Below, piece by piece: positions 39,607 to 49,346 of a DNA stretch of 64,000 nucleotides (the first letter of the stretch is position 1; each line of letters opens with the position of its first letter). The notes below the pieces were generated by a model, which did not search any database, was not told where the DNA came from, and saw only the letters and a list, made by a program, of their open reading frames with translations. Source of the stretch: Bacteroidales bacterium (GTDB taxonomy: Bacteria > Bacteroidota > Bacteroidia > Bacteroidales > UBA932); the NCBI GenBank assembly GCA_015060255.1, contig SUYV01000001.1, forward strand, positions 1 to 64,000. The letters are read 5' to 3'. The position numbers and the translations under genes were made by a program.

Positions 39607-40833
39607 ATGGCTAAGACAGAAAAACTATTGGAAAGACTTGAGGCATTGAGAGTCGAGACAGGAGTGGCACGCACCATTTTCGCGGTGTGTCCTAACTCTC
39701 TCTCGGTCATCCGTGCTTCCTTCCGCGCAGCAAAGCGCAACAATGCGCCGATTTATTTCGCTGCGACCCTTAACCAGATCGACGGTGACGGCGGTTATAC
39801 AGGCATGGTCCAGTCTCAGTTCACAAAGATGCTCCAGTTCGAGGCTGACAGGGTGAACTACACAGGTTGCAGCATCGTTGCAATAGACCATGGCGGTCCC
39901 TGGCTCAAGGACAAGCAGCGTGTCGAGAAGTGGTCGACTGAGGATGCGATGAACGGAGTCAAGAAGTCGTTCGAGGACGCTGTGCTCGCAGGCTATGACC
40001 TCATCCATGTAGACCCTACCGTTGACATCAACGTGGCAAAGGGAGACGTTATCGACATCCATGTCGTTGTACGCCGTACAGTCGAACTCATCAAGCATGT
40101 CGAGGATTTCCGCGTGGCAAACAACCTTCCTGAGATCTCGTACGAGGTCGGAACAGAAGAGGTTCACGGAGGTCTTGCAGACGAGACTACATTCGATACA
40201 TTCCTCACCGAGCTAAAGAGCGGTCTTGCCGAGGTGGGTCTCGCACACGTATGGCCATGCTTCATCGTAGGAAAGGTGGGAACCGACCTCGATACAGCGA
40301 TCTTCGATCCTGAGGTTGCAAGAAATCTTACTGCGAAGGTACGCCCTCACGGCAGCTGGATCAAGGGTCACTATACAGACGGCGTAAGCAATCCTGAAGA
40401 GTATCCTCTCAGCGGAATGGGAGCGGCAAATGTCGGTCCTGAGTTCACCATCAGCGAGTATGAGGCTCTCAAGGAGCTTGATGCGCTTGAGCGCAGGTTT
40501 GAGGCTGAGGGCAAGGTGGCCGTCCTCTCAAACATGGCGGCAACCCTCGAAAGACTCGTATATGAGAGCGGTCGCTGGATCAAGTGGCTCCATGAGGACG
40601 AGGCAGGAAAGGACTTCCCTGAGCTTACCGCAGAGCGTCGCGAATGGCTTGTAGGAACAGGCTGCCGTTACATCTGGCAGCATCCTGAGGCTGTTGCGGC
40701 AAGGACGCAGCTTTATGGCAACCTGGCAAGACTCGGAGTGGATGCGGAAGAAGTTGTCCTCGGTCGCATCGAGCGTGACATGGACAAGTACTTCGTGGCA
40801 TTCAACCTTGTCGGAGTGAATGATCTTCTTTAA
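39607..40833 (+). CDS. gatZ: D-tagatose-1,6-bisphosphate aldolase, GatZ/KbaZ-type non-catalytic subunit
   Basis: 408 residues matching the GatZ/KbaZ family, the partner required for full activity and stability of the class II tagatose-bisphosphate aldolase (GatY/KbaY). Features are VETGVARTIFAVCPNSLSVI (near 16), YFAATLNQIDGDGGYTGM (near 51), IVAIDHGGPWLKD (near 92), LIHVDPTVDI (near 132) and YEVGTEEVHGG (near 178). The pathway step is cleavage of tagatose-1,6-bisphosphate to DHAP and glyceraldehyde-3-P. The catalytic GatY subunit is not in this window. Either a fructose-bisphosphate aldolase elsewhere partners it, or this subunit acts alone. kbaZ is an equally good symbol. Direct linkage to agaS strongly supports GalNAc or galactosamine catabolism. 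Confidence 0.9.
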   Translation: MAKTEKLLERLEALRVETGVARTIFAVCPNSLSVIRASFRAAKRNNAPIYFAATLNQIDGDGGYTGMVQSQFTKMLQFEADRVNYTGCSIVAIDHGGPWLKDKQRVEKWSTEDAMNGVKKSFEDAVLAGYDLIHVDPTVDINVAKGDVIDIHVVVRRTVELIKHVEDFRVANNLPEISYEVGTEEVHGGLADETTFDTFLTELKSGLAEVGLAHVWPCFIVGKVGTDLDTAIFDPEVARNLTAKVRPHGSWIKGHYTDGVSNPEEYPLSGMGAANVGPEFTISEYEALKELDALERRFEAEGKVAVLSNMAATLERLVYESGRWIKWLHEDEAGKDFPELTAERREWLVGTGCRYIWQHPEAVAARTQLYGNLARLGVDAEEVVLGRIERDMDKYFVAFNLVGVNDLL

Positions 40834-40871
40834 GAAATCAAAATCAATACTATACCTTAATTTTAATAACA

Positions 40872-43838
40872 ATGAAAGCAAACTTTAACCTTAAAGGATT
40901 GATGGCAGCAGCTTTTATGTTGCTTTCAGTCTCTTTGTTTGCACAGCAGCACACCGTTACCGGTACTGTTGTTGACGCAGACAATGGTCAGCCGCTCGTT
41001 GGCGTTGCAGTTATGGTCTCTACCGGTGGTGGAGTCGTGACAGACGCAAACGGTTCTTATGCGGTTTCGGCTTCTGACAATGCAACGCTTACATTCAACA
41101 CTCTCGGCTACATTGACGTAGTTGAGACAGTGAACGGACGCTCAGTTGTCAATGTCAAGATGACTGTAGATTCAAAAGTGCTTGAAGAAGTTGTCGTTCT
41201 CGGTTACACTAGCCAGAAGAAGAACGAGCTCTCAAGCTCAGTTGTATCACTTAGCGCAGAAAAACTCAAGGACGTAACCTCTCCAGACCTTGGTAACATG
41301 CTTCAGGGTAAGGCAGCCGGTGTCCTTGTAACAAATGCTTCAGGTCAGCCTGGTGACGGTGCGAAGATCCGTATCCGTGGTACAGGTTCGATCACAGCAA
41401 ACTCAGGTCCTCTCTACGTAGTGGACGGTGTCGCAGGCGGTTCATTCAACCCTAATGACGTCGAGACCCTCACAGTCCTCAAGGACGCTTCTGCAACAGC
41501 TCTTTATGGTGCTGCAGCATCAGGCGGTGTCATCGTCGTTACTACCAAGTCTGCAAAGACAGACAAGGCTACTGTGACTCTCAAGGCTACTGCCGGTATC
41601 AAGAAGGCCCTTACCGGTCGTTTCTCTCCAATGAACTCTCAGGAGCTTTATGACCTCCAGAAGCAGATCTACTCAAAGAGTCTCTTCGGAATCCAGCGTC
41701 CTAAGACTCTCCTTGAGCAGGATTTTGATTGGATGGATGCAGCATTCAACCTCGGTGTTGTTCAGGACTACTACGTTTCGGCAGCAGGTAAGGCCGGCCG
41801 CGTAAATTACTTCGCATCTGTCAGCCACTATGACGAGGAAGGTACCCTTATCAACACAAACCACAAGAGAAGTTCTGCACGTGTAAACCTCTCTGCTCCT
41901 CTCGGAAAGAACGTGAACATGGCACTCCGCGTCAACTATGACCGTGCTAAGAGCCAGTACACTTCTTCATACGTAACTCTCGAGTGTGCTTACCGTGCAC
42001 TTCCTTGGGATGATCCTTATGTATATGATGCAGAAGGAAATCGTACAAATGAGATCCTCCACATAGGCAGTGCAGACCGTGGTGACGGTCGCAAGAATCA
42101 GACATGGTACTCGCACGACAAGTATAACTTCCTCCACAACGAGGTTTACAACTACAACATCAGCGAGTCTGAGGATATCATGGCCGACCTCGTTCTCAAC
42201 TGGAACATCACTGACTGGTTGATGTTCTCGACTACAAACCGTTTCAACTCATCGAACTGGTTCAACGAGGCTTTCTATGACCCTCGTACTACTCTCCCTT
42301 CAATCCCTAATGGACAGATCGAGAACAGCCACGGTTCAGGTTGGGGCTTCGGTACTACAAACCTCCTCAAGGCCAACAAGGACTTCGGTGACCACAGCGT
42401 AAACGGCGTCATCGGTATCGAGTACGGTGAGGGCTTCAGCCGCAGCTTCAACGCAAGTGCTACAGACATGCCTAACGGTCAGGCTTCTCTCAGCAACGGT
42501 ATCGCTCAGGCAGTAGGTGGTTACAACTACGCTTCACGTTCATGGGCATGGCTCGCTCAGGCTCAGTATTCATACAAGGGCAGATATATCGCAAGTGCTT
42601 CAGTACGTTATGACGAGACTTCTCGTTTCGCCCCTAAGGCACGCGGCGGTTACTTCCCAGGTGCATCAGCAGCTTGGCTGATCAACAAGGAGCCTTGGAT
42701 GGAAGGACAGAATGTAATGTCTCTCCTGAAACTCCGCGCAGGTTACGGAAAGACAGGTAACGACTCTATCGCGAACTTCCTCTGGCAGGACATCTACAGC
42801 CTTTCTTCACAGTATCAGAACATCACGGCAGCTATCCTCGAGCGTCAGCAGAACCCTAACCTCGGTTGGGAAGAGGCTTACATGACCAGCGTCGGTCTCG
42901 ATATGGAGTTCATCGACAGGATCAATGTTACTCTCGACCTTTACAATATTGACAACAAGAACCTCCTCCTTGCAGTTCCGCTCGCACCTTCAACAGGATT
43001 CTTCGAGTTCATGGACAACGTAGGTACAGTGAACAACAAGGGTATCGAGCTCGCAGTTGATGCTGACATCATCGACAAGGGTGACTGGTATTGGAACTTC
43101 GGTTTCAACATCGGCCTTAACAAGAACAAGGTCGTTTATCTTCCAAACGGTGAGTTCCGTCAGGGCAACCAGATCGTTCGCGAGGGTCAGGACATCTTCA
43201 CATGGAACATGCCTATCTGGGCAGGTGTAGATCCTGAGACAGGTAGCCCGACATGGGAGAAGGTTCTTGAAGATGGCACTAAGGAGATTACAACTACCTA
43301 CGCTGAGGCAACATTCCAGAACGCAGGTACATCATCACCTAAGTTCCAGGGAGGTCTCAGCACAATGCTCAGCTGGAAGGGCATCACTCTCTCAGCTACA
43401 GGTAACTTCATCTATGGCAACATGATCTACAACTCAGCTCGTGTTTCAATGGACTCAGACGGTGCTTACACTGACTACAACATGATGTCTATCGACAACG
43501 GTCTCGGTTGGTCACGTTGGCAGCAGCCGGGTGACATCGCAACTCACCCTAAGCCAAAGATGAACGGTAACAACGACGCTCACATGCTTTCTACCCGTTA
43601 CCTCGAGAACGGCAGCTATTTCCGTCTCAAGAACGTAACTCTCAGCTATGACTTCCCACGGGCATGGATGAAGAAGGCAAAGATGCAGGGCCTCAAGGTT
43701 TATGTATCAGGCGACAATCTCGTTACATTCTCTAAGTTCTCAGGAATGGACCCTGAGATCGATACAGAGGACGGTACTTATGACACTAACTACCCTGTTC
43801 CTATGACAGTAGTTGGCGGTATCCAGATCACTTTCTAA
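40872..43838 (+). CDS. susC: SusC/RagA-type TonB-dependent outer-membrane transporter
   Basis: 988 residues. Signal peptide MKANFNLKGLMAAAFMLLSV ending LFAQ; carboxypeptidase-regulatory-like domain HTVTGTVVDADNGQPLVGVA (near 26-100); TonB-box-like region EEVVVLGYTSQKKNE (near 105); plug with LQGKAAGVLVTNASGQPGDG and IRIRGTGSI----PLYVVDG (near 145-185); then the barrel to the terminal aromatic VVGGIQITF. SusC proteins import oligosaccharides across the outer membrane with the SusD lid that follows. Codon use is that of a strongly expressed gene, biased toward highly used codons as in fusA. It follows gatZ by 38 bp, so catabolism and uptake share a transcript or a closely placed promoter. Confidence 0.95.
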   Translation: MKANFNLKGLMAAAFMLLSVSLFAQQHTVTGTVVDADNGQPLVGVAVMVSTGGGVVTDANGSYAVSASDNATLTFNTLGYIDVVETVNGRSVVNVKMTVDSKVLEEVVVLGYTSQKKNELSSSVVSLSAEKLKDVTSPDLGNMLQGKAAGVLVTNASGQPGDGAKIRIRGTGSITANSGPLYVVDGVAGGSFNPNDVETLTVLKDASATALYGAAASGGVIVVTTKSAKTDKATVTLKATAGIKKALTGRFSPMNSQELYDLQKQIYSKSLFGIQRPKTLLEQDFDWMDAAFNLGVVQDYYVSAAGKAGRVNYFASVSHYDEEGTLINTNHKRSSARVNLSAPLGKNVNMALRVNYDRAKSQYTSSYVTLECAYRALPWDDPYVYDAEGNRTNEILHIGSADRGDGRKNQTWYSHDKYNFLHNEVYNYNISESEDIMADLVLNWNITDWLMFSTTNRFNSSNWFNEAFYDPRTTLPSIPNGQIENSHGSGWGFGTTNLLKANKDFGDHSVNGVIGIEYGEGFSRSFNASATDMPNGQASLSNGIAQAVGGYNYASRSWAWLAQAQYSYKGRYIASASVRYDETSRFAPKARGGYFPGASAAWLINKEPWMEGQNVMSLLKLRAGYGKTGNDSIANFLWQDIYSLSSQYQNITAAILERQQNPNLGWEEAYMTSVGLDMEFIDRINVTLDLYNIDNKNLLLAVPLAPSTGFFEFMDNVGTVNNKGIELAVDADIIDKGDWYWNFGFNIGLNKNKVVYLPNGEFRQGNQIVREGQDIFTWNMPIWAGVDPETGSPTWEKVLEDGTKEITTTYAEATFQNAGTSSPKFQGGLSTMLSWKGITLSATGNFIYGNMIYNSARVSMDSDGAYTDYNMMSIDNGLGWSRWQQPGDIATHPKPKMNGNNDAHMLSTRYLENGSYFRLKNVTLSYDFPRAWMKKAKMQGLKVYVSGDNLVTFSKFSGMDPEIDTEDGTYDTNYPVPMTVVGGIQITF

Positions 43839-43861
43839 TAACTGATTGACACTCTATCGAT

Positions 43862-45607
43862 ATGAAAAAGATATTAATGATGATTGCAGCTGCTGCGGTC
43901 CTTGTGTCATGTAACATGGACTTCTACAGTTCAGACACAATGACTTCTGCAATGCTCAAGGAAAATCCGGGAGCCGCTGTATATACGACTGATGGTAACT
44001 ACTCTATGTTCTATCAGCACATTGACTATGTTGGGTACGGTGGCAATACCTACTCACGTCTTCTCTTCCTGATGACAGAACTTCGTGGTGATAACGTAAC
44101 TCTTTCAGGACGTACTACTGACCCATTGTATGAGGACAATGTTTACGGCGACAACCCGCAGACTCAAGACCTCCAGTATTTCTGGTTTGTTTCATATAAG
44201 ATCATCTATGGAGCGAACGCCAACATCGGGTCTATGCCGGAGGGTGTAGATGCGGCGACAGACCACCTTCTCGGTGAGAACTACTTCATCCGTGCAATTG
44301 CACACCTGAACCTCTGTAACATCTTCGCAACTCCATATACCTATGGTGCAGAGAAGCGTCCTGACATGCCGGGTATAGTTCTCCGTAACTCGACTGACTG
44401 TTCTGTGACAACCCGTGCTACTGTAGGTCAGGTATATGAGCTTATCGTTTCTGACCTTCAGAAGGCAATGGACCTCATGAAGGGTGGTACACCACGTGGT
44501 AACAAGGGTTATGCAAACTATGAGGCTGCTGCAGGTCTCCTCACAAGAGTTTACCTCTATATGGGTGAGTATGACAAGTGTATCGCTCTCGCTGAGGAAA
44601 TCTTCGGTGGCAACGCAGCTGCAAAGCTTGACGACATCACAAAATACTACCCTAACACAAGAACTTCAAAGGAGACTCTCTGGTGCATCGCAAAGGATAA
44701 TGACGACGAGGGTTCTGACTACTCACCTAAGAGCCAGCTCGCTTCTATGTATTACTCTAACGACGCCATCGGTGGTACAGGCTGGTGTGAGATGTACTGG
44801 TCAGATCCACTCATGGAGCTCATCTTCCGTCACCCTGAGGACAAGCGTCTTACTTACTGGGGAACTCTTGGCGCAACAAACGATGGCAAGAAGATGGTTC
44901 ACTGGCCTATCATCGACGAAGCTAACAACTTCCGTAACAATGCAAACGTTCACAACGTAACACTTGGTACAGATCCTGAAAACCTTGCAACTCTTTCTTT
45001 TGATGGAAAGAACTATACTCTTAAGTCTAAGGTCGTCAATGGCTACACTCAGTATTACATCACTGGTATGTACACTGATGCTCAGGACAATGATGGTTTC
45101 GAGGGCGGTACAAGAGTATATGTACGTGACAACGTAAGTATCGCTCAGGGTGTCCGTCAGACATTCCCTGCATACACAATGTCCAAGTTCTCATGGCAAG
45201 ACGGCGATCCTATGCTTTCATCACCTGCAATTATCCGTTGGGCAGAGGTTGTTCTCAACGCTGCTGAGGCTTACGCTCACAAGGGTGATATTAATAATGC
45301 TCTCAAGTACACCAACGTGATCCGTACGCGTGCAGGCATCCCTACATGGGGTAGTGAGGCTGCATACAAGGCTGAGGGTTACACTGACATCGTTGACGTT
45401 GTTCTTGACGAGCGCCGTATGGAGCTCTGCTTCGAGGGTCACCGTGCTATCGACGTATTCAGAAACGGTAAGGTTCTCGACCGTCGCTTCTCTGGCGTTC
45501 ACGCTTGGGAGGAGATTGACAAGGCTGAGATGGATAAGAGATTCCCATACTGCATCCCATTCGCAGAGATTTCTGTAAGCGGCATTGCAGGTAACGGAAA
45601 GCAGTAA
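43862..45607 (+). CDS. susD: SusD/RagB-type outer-membrane lipoprotein
   Basis: 581 residues, lipoprotein signal MKKILMMIAAAAVLVSC. The tetratricopeptide-like SusD core is visible: YFWFVSYKIIYGANANIGSM (near 105), LLGENYFIRAIAHLNLCNIF with ATPYTYG (near 140-165, the A-aLRA--YF-L---G-P equivalent), YELIVSDLQKAMDLM, RWAEVVLNAAEAYAHKGDI (near 459) and VVLDERRMELCFEGHRAIDVFR (near 520). It caps the SusC barrel and binds the substrate glycan at the cell surface. It follows SusC by 23 bp. Confidence 0.95.
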   Translation: MKKILMMIAAAAVLVSCNMDFYSSDTMTSAMLKENPGAAVYTTDGNYSMFYQHIDYVGYGGNTYSRLLFLMTELRGDNVTLSGRTTDPLYEDNVYGDNPQTQDLQYFWFVSYKIIYGANANIGSMPEGVDAATDHLLGENYFIRAIAHLNLCNIFATPYTYGAEKRPDMPGIVLRNSTDCSVTTRATVGQVYELIVSDLQKAMDLMKGGTPRGNKGYANYEAAAGLLTRVYLYMGEYDKCIALAEEIFGGNAAAKLDDITKYYPNTRTSKETLWCIAKDNDDEGSDYSPKSQLASMYYSNDAIGGTGWCEMYWSDPLMELIFRHPEDKRLTYWGTLGATNDGKKMVHWPIIDEANNFRNNANVHNVTLGTDPENLATLSFDGKNYTLKSKVVNGYTQYYITGMYTDAQDNDGFEGGTRVYVRDNVSIAQGVRQTFPAYTMSKFSWQDGDPMLSSPAIIRWAEVVLNAAEAYAHKGDINNALKYTNVIRTRAGIPTWGSEAAYKAEGYTDIVDVVLDERRMELCFEGHRAIDVFRNGKVLDRRFSGVHAWEEIDKAEMDKRFPYCIPFAEISVSGIAGNGKQ

Positions 45608-45666
45608 TAGAAGTAACTAAAACCATCCAAAACAATATTTTATTAACCAATTAATTCCAAAACAAA

Positions 45667-46470
45667 ATGAAAAAAATTATGACTATCGCAGCAATGCTTG
45701 CTGCAGTTATGGTGTCTTTCTCATCATGTAAGAAGGATGAAAAGCCACAGGGCGGTGGAAACACTGTTGTAACTTGCCCGGATTGTGGTCAGCCAGAAGA
45801 TGATTGCACTTGCAACGATTATGTTCAGGCTATCACTATCGATGGTAATTTCGATGATTGGGCAGCTGTTACTCCTGCTGTCGCAACTTGCAATCCTGAT
45901 GCAAAGTACACTGCACTTACTACTCTCAAGGCTTACATGGACGACTTCTATGTGTTCCTTTATGTAGAGTTCGATGAGGATGAGATCGTTGACCGCGCAT
46001 GGACTCCTTTCCACGTTTACATGAATGCTGACAACAGCGATGCTACTGGTGGATTCGGTGACCAGTGGAGTGATGCAAATGCTGAGTTCATGTTTGAGAC
46101 AGCTATCTTCGGCTCTGATGCATTCACAACTTGGGATGCAGCTCTCTTCAAATGGTGGGGTGACGTAGGTGGTTCAGGATGGCTCTGGACTGAGGGCTCT
46201 GTTGCAGGCTTCGAACATTCAAGTGATGACAACTGGGGAGCTCTTCTTGGTGAGGGCTCTGGTATCACTATGGGAGCTGGTAATGGCAACGCATTCGAGA
46301 TATCTATCCTTAAGGAGATGGTATTGGGTGCTGAGTTCGCAGAGACAATCGGTGTCGGTGTTGACATCCAGCAGTCCTGGTCTTCAGTAGGTGTCCTTCC
46401 TAACGCAGCTGTGACTGACGACAACACTAACGGCCTTGCTCCAAAGCTCGTTGTAAATCTTGCAAAGTAA
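45667..46470 (+). CDS. Surface lipoprotein in SusE position, zinc-ribbon-like motif plus CBM9/DOMON-like domain
   Basis: 267 residues; lipoprotein signal MKKIMTIAAMLAAVMVSFSS then C. Just after the anchor is a cysteine knuckle CPDCGQPEDDCTC (CX2C-X6-CXC), resembling a small zinc ribbon. The rest opens ITIDGNFDDWAAVTPAV, a phrase characteristic of CBM9-like/DOMON beta-sandwiches, and continues with an aromatic-rich WDAALFKWWGDVGGSGWLW segment that could stack on sugar rings. Position third after SusC and SusD is that of SusE/F-type surface glycan-binding proteins, so glycan capture is the inferred role. The zinc knuckle is unusual in such a protein. Confidence 0.75.
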   Translation: MKKIMTIAAMLAAVMVSFSSCKKDEKPQGGGNTVVTCPDCGQPEDDCTCNDYVQAITIDGNFDDWAAVTPAVATCNPDAKYTALTTLKAYMDDFYVFLYVEFDEDEIVDRAWTPFHVYMNADNSDATGGFGDQWSDANAEFMFETAIFGSDAFTTWDAALFKWWGDVGGSGWLWTEGSVAGFEHSSDDNWGALLGEGSGITMGAGNGNAFEISILKEMVLGAEFAETIGVGVDIQQSWSSVGVLPNAAVTDDNTNGLAPKLVVNLAK

Positions 46471-46490
46471 TTTGCTGAAAATAACAGATG

Positions 46491-46514
46491 TCCTGCCTGC
46501 TGACCCGGGCAGGA
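46491..46514 (+). other. Intergenic hairpin without T-run
   Basis: TCCTGCC (46491-46497) pairs with GGCAGGA (46508-46514) around a 10-nt loop in the 77-bp gap after the SusE-position gene. Lacking a U-tract, it is more likely an mRNA-stability or partial attenuation element that would keep susCD levels above those of the downstream genes. Confidence 0.45.
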
Positions 46515-46547
46515 TGTCCCACTCTGATAACCAAACAATCACATATT

Positions 46548-47924
46548 ATGAAGAATTACACGCTCCTTCTTGCTTCTGTTACACTGCTTCTTACGATGGC
46601 GTGTAAACCTGATCCAAAGGTTGACGTCTATGAGGGGCTTGAACATCAGACATATGTTGAGTCTGATGAGACGTTCCCTAATCCTGAAAGAGGCTTATAT
46701 ACCCCGGTAAGTTATAAATCTGCATCTGCAAGACCCCTTTCTTCATCAGGAATTGAGACTCAGCGGGTGGCCAAGAAGACTCTTTTCTATACTTCGTATT
46801 ATCCGAAGGACTATATGGAGGGAGATATTTCCGAGGAATTCCTCAATCTTATGAGACAAAATATGCAGGTTCTGAGAGAAGGTGGTGCTAAGTGTATCCT
46901 TCGTTTCGCTTATTCGGACAGTGAGTCTGAGAGACCTTGGGACCCTAAGCCGGAGATCGTCCAGCGACATATACAGAATATAAAGCCTGTCCTCCAGGAG
47001 TATGGCGATGTGATACTGTGTTTTCAGGCAGGTTTCGTCGGTGTATGGGGCGAGTGGTACTATACAGAGAACTTCGTAAGCAATCCTAAGACTCCGGAGC
47101 AACATGCTCTTCGTAAGCAGGTGACAGATGCAATGCTTGATGCCCTTCCGACAGATCGTCAGATAGCTCTCAGGACACCGATGTTTGCAAGAATGATGTA
47201 TGCGGATAGTTATACAGATACATTGACTGTCGAGACTGCTCATAATGGAACGCCAAGGTCACGCATATCGGCGTTCAATGACTGTTTCGGCGCTTCTGCC
47301 AATGATACAGGTACTTTCAGCAGCCAGGAAACGCGTGATTTCTGGAAGGCTGATACAAGATATGTATTTATGGGTGGTGAAACTTGCGGATTGTCGGCGT
47401 TCTGTAATTGTCCTAACACTCTTAAGGATATGGAGGATTATCATTGGACTTACCTTAACAGTCAATATAATCTTGAGGTCATCAGCCGTTGGAGACAGCA
47501 GGGATGTATGCCGGAAATAGAGCGCAGACTCGGTTACAGGTTTTCACTTACCGATGTATACCATGATAGGGAAGTCGTTGCAGGTCAGGATTTCAGAGTT
47601 GTCCTAAAACTGAAGAACTCAGGTTTTTCTGCTCCAGTCAACCCACGTGCTGTGGAACTCGTACTTGTTGACGGTAACGGAAAGAAGACAGTATACGAGC
47701 AGAAGGACGCGGATCCTCGTTACTGGTTTGCAGGCGAGACCGTGACCCTCGACAGGATCATCAAGATTCCTGCTGACGCGACAGGCGAGTGTACTCTCTA
47801 CCTCAACCTCCCTGACCCTAAGGTGACTATTCATGACAACCCTCGCTTCTCTATCCGTCTTGCAAATGACGATGTTTGGGAAGAAGAAACAGGATACAAC
47901 AAAGTAGTGACATTCAGCCTTTAA
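46548..47924 (+). CDS. DUF4874/DUF4832 lipoprotein, paralogue 1
   Basis: 458 residues from ATG 46548 (MKNYTLLLASVTLLLTMAC); the ORF extends upstream to 46488 through the hairpin and is rejected there. The N-terminal domain begins ETFPNPERGLYTPVSY near 32, a DUF4874 hallmark. Then barrel-like strands follow: AKCILRFAYSDSE near 100, YGDVILCFQAGFVGVWGEWY with TEN near 150 (acidic strand end, candidate catalytic Glu), LRTPMFARMMYADSY, SAFNDCFGASANDTG near 230 and MGGETCGLSAFCNC near 275. A C-terminal DUF4832-type beta domain (ERRLGYRFSLTDVYH, then LVLVDGNGKKTVYE) closes it. Family function is unestablished; TIM-barrel glycan-active enzyme is my inference. Confidence 0.75.
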   Translation: MKNYTLLLASVTLLLTMACKPDPKVDVYEGLEHQTYVESDETFPNPERGLYTPVSYKSASARPLSSSGIETQRVAKKTLFYTSYYPKDYMEGDISEEFLNLMRQNMQVLREGGAKCILRFAYSDSESERPWDPKPEIVQRHIQNIKPVLQEYGDVILCFQAGFVGVWGEWYYTENFVSNPKTPEQHALRKQVTDAMLDALPTDRQIALRTPMFARMMYADSYTDTLTVETAHNGTPRSRISAFNDCFGASANDTGTFSSQETRDFWKADTRYVFMGGETCGLSAFCNCPNTLKDMEDYHWTYLNSQYNLEVISRWRQQGCMPEIERRLGYRFSLTDVYHDREVVAGQDFRVVLKLKNSGFSAPVNPRAVELVLVDGNGKKTVYEQKDADPRYWFAGETVTLDRIIKIPADATGECTLYLNLPDPKVTIHDNPRFSIRLANDDVWEEETGYNKVVTFSL

Positions 47925-47936
47925 TCACTGACAATT

Positions 47937-49346
47937 ATGAAAAACATGTGTTACATGGCAATGGCCTTTGCGGCATTGCTTTTCCTCGGTTGTACTCAGG
48001 AATCAGGAAATTCATTGACTCCGTCAGGAAATCCATCGGATCTCGTGCCTGACAATGAACTTGTGACAGCGGACTTTAAAGAGTCCGACAAGATATTTGC
48101 AAACCCTGAGCGCGGATTCTACAAGCACTATGACTTCCTGAGCTCATCTGCTTCCCCTCTGTCGGTTTCAGCTCTTAAGGCAGCTCGTGTGGAGAATAAC
48201 ATCACTTTGTTCTATACAGGCCACTACCTGACCGAGTTCGTGAAGTCTGACATTTCAGATAAGTTCCTCAATCTTGTCAGGACAAACATGCAGGCGCTTC
48301 GCGATGCAGGTGCAAAGTGCGTGCTCCGTTTCGCATATACCAACAGCCAGAGCAAGAAGCCTTATGATGCAGAGCCTAAATGGGTGGCTCGTCATATAGA
48401 GCAGCTTAAACCTATTCTTCAGGAGTACAGCGACGTTATCCTCTGCTTCCAGTCAGGATTCATCGGTGTATGGGGTGAGGGATATTACACAGACAACTTC
48501 TTCTTCAACCCTCAGACTCCGGAGGATCATAAGCTCCGCAAGGAGGTTGTGGATGCTATGCTTGATGCCATCCCTGCTGACCGTCAGGTTGCTCTTAGAA
48601 CCCCTATGTTCAAGAGAAACATGTATGCGACAAGCTATACGGACACCTTGACACTTGCGACTGCTTACGACGGATCTGCAAAGGCACGTATATGTGCATT
48701 CAACGATTGCTTCGGTGCATCGGCTGACGACTACGGCACTTTCATCGGGAAGGACACCCGCGAATACTGGAGAAAGGAGACAAGATATACCCTAATGGGA
48801 GGAGAGACCTGCGGTCTTTCGGATTACTGCAAGTGCAAGCAGTCCATCAAGGATTGTGAGGACTTCCACTGGACATATATGAACAGCGGCTACAATGCTG
48901 ATGTTCTCAACCGTTGGACATCTGACGGATGTATGGATGAGGTAAAGCGTCGTCTGGGTTATAGACTGTCCCTCGTGAATGTCGCGACTTCCAAGGCATC
49001 TGCAGGAGAGAATCTCCGAGTTAAGTTCAATATGAAGAACTCAGGCTTTGCCGCTCCTGCGAATCCTCGTCATATCGAGCTTGTACTTGTTGACGGAAAG
49101 GGTGATAAGACCGTATATGAGTTCAAGGATGTGGATGTGCGTTATTGGTTCGCGAACGAGACCGTGACAGTCGACAAGGTGATCGCACTTCCAAAGGATG
49201 CTTCAGGTGACTGTACCTTGTACCTGAACCTTCCTGATCCTAAGGAGACCCTTCATGACAATCCTCTCTTCTCCATCCGTCTTGCAAATGACGGCGTATG
49301 GAATGAGAAGACTGGTTACAATAAGATGGCGGAATTCAAATTATGA
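47937..49346 (+). CDS. DUF4874/DUF4832 lipoprotein, paralogue 2
   Basis: 469 residues; signal MKNMCYMAMAFAALLFLGC. It aligns with paralogue 1 along its length: IFANPERGFYKHYDF near 54, AKCVLRFAYTNSQSKKPYDA, YSDVILCFQSGFIGVWGEGY with TDN near 168, FNDCFGASADDYG, MGGETCGLSDYCKC, ERRLGYR replaced by VKRRLGYRLSLVNV, and the DGKGDKTVYEF beta domain. Note the change WGEWY to WGEGY beside the putative catalytic Glu. The 12-bp spacing and homology indicate tandem duplication. Its stop overlaps the next start (ATGA), coupling translation. Confidence 0.75.
   Translation: MKNMCYMAMAFAALLFLGCTQESGNSLTPSGNPSDLVPDNELVTADFKESDKIFANPERGFYKHYDFLSSSASPLSVSALKAARVENNITLFYTGHYLTEFVKSDISDKFLNLVRTNMQALRDAGAKCVLRFAYTNSQSKKPYDAEPKWVARHIEQLKPILQEYSDVILCFQSGFIGVWGEGYYTDNFFFNPQTPEDHKLRKEVVDAMLDAIPADRQVALRTPMFKRNMYATSYTDTLTLATAYDGSAKARICAFNDCFGASADDYGTFIGKDTREYWRKETRYTLMGGETCGLSDYCKCKQSIKDCEDFHWTYMNSGYNADVLNRWTSDGCMDEVKRRLGYRLSLVNVATSKASAGENLRVKFNMKNSGFAAPANPRHIELVLVDGKGDKTVYEFKDVDVRYWFANETVTVDKVIALPKDASGDCTLYLNLPDPKETLHDNPLFSIRLANDGVWNEKTGYNKMAEFKL

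Noticed and set aside
46470..46547. Extension of DUF4874 paralogue 1 upstream to 46488
   Set aside because: The extension is encoded by the hairpin region and would bury the lipoprotein signal 20 residues inside; ATG 46548 is preferred.
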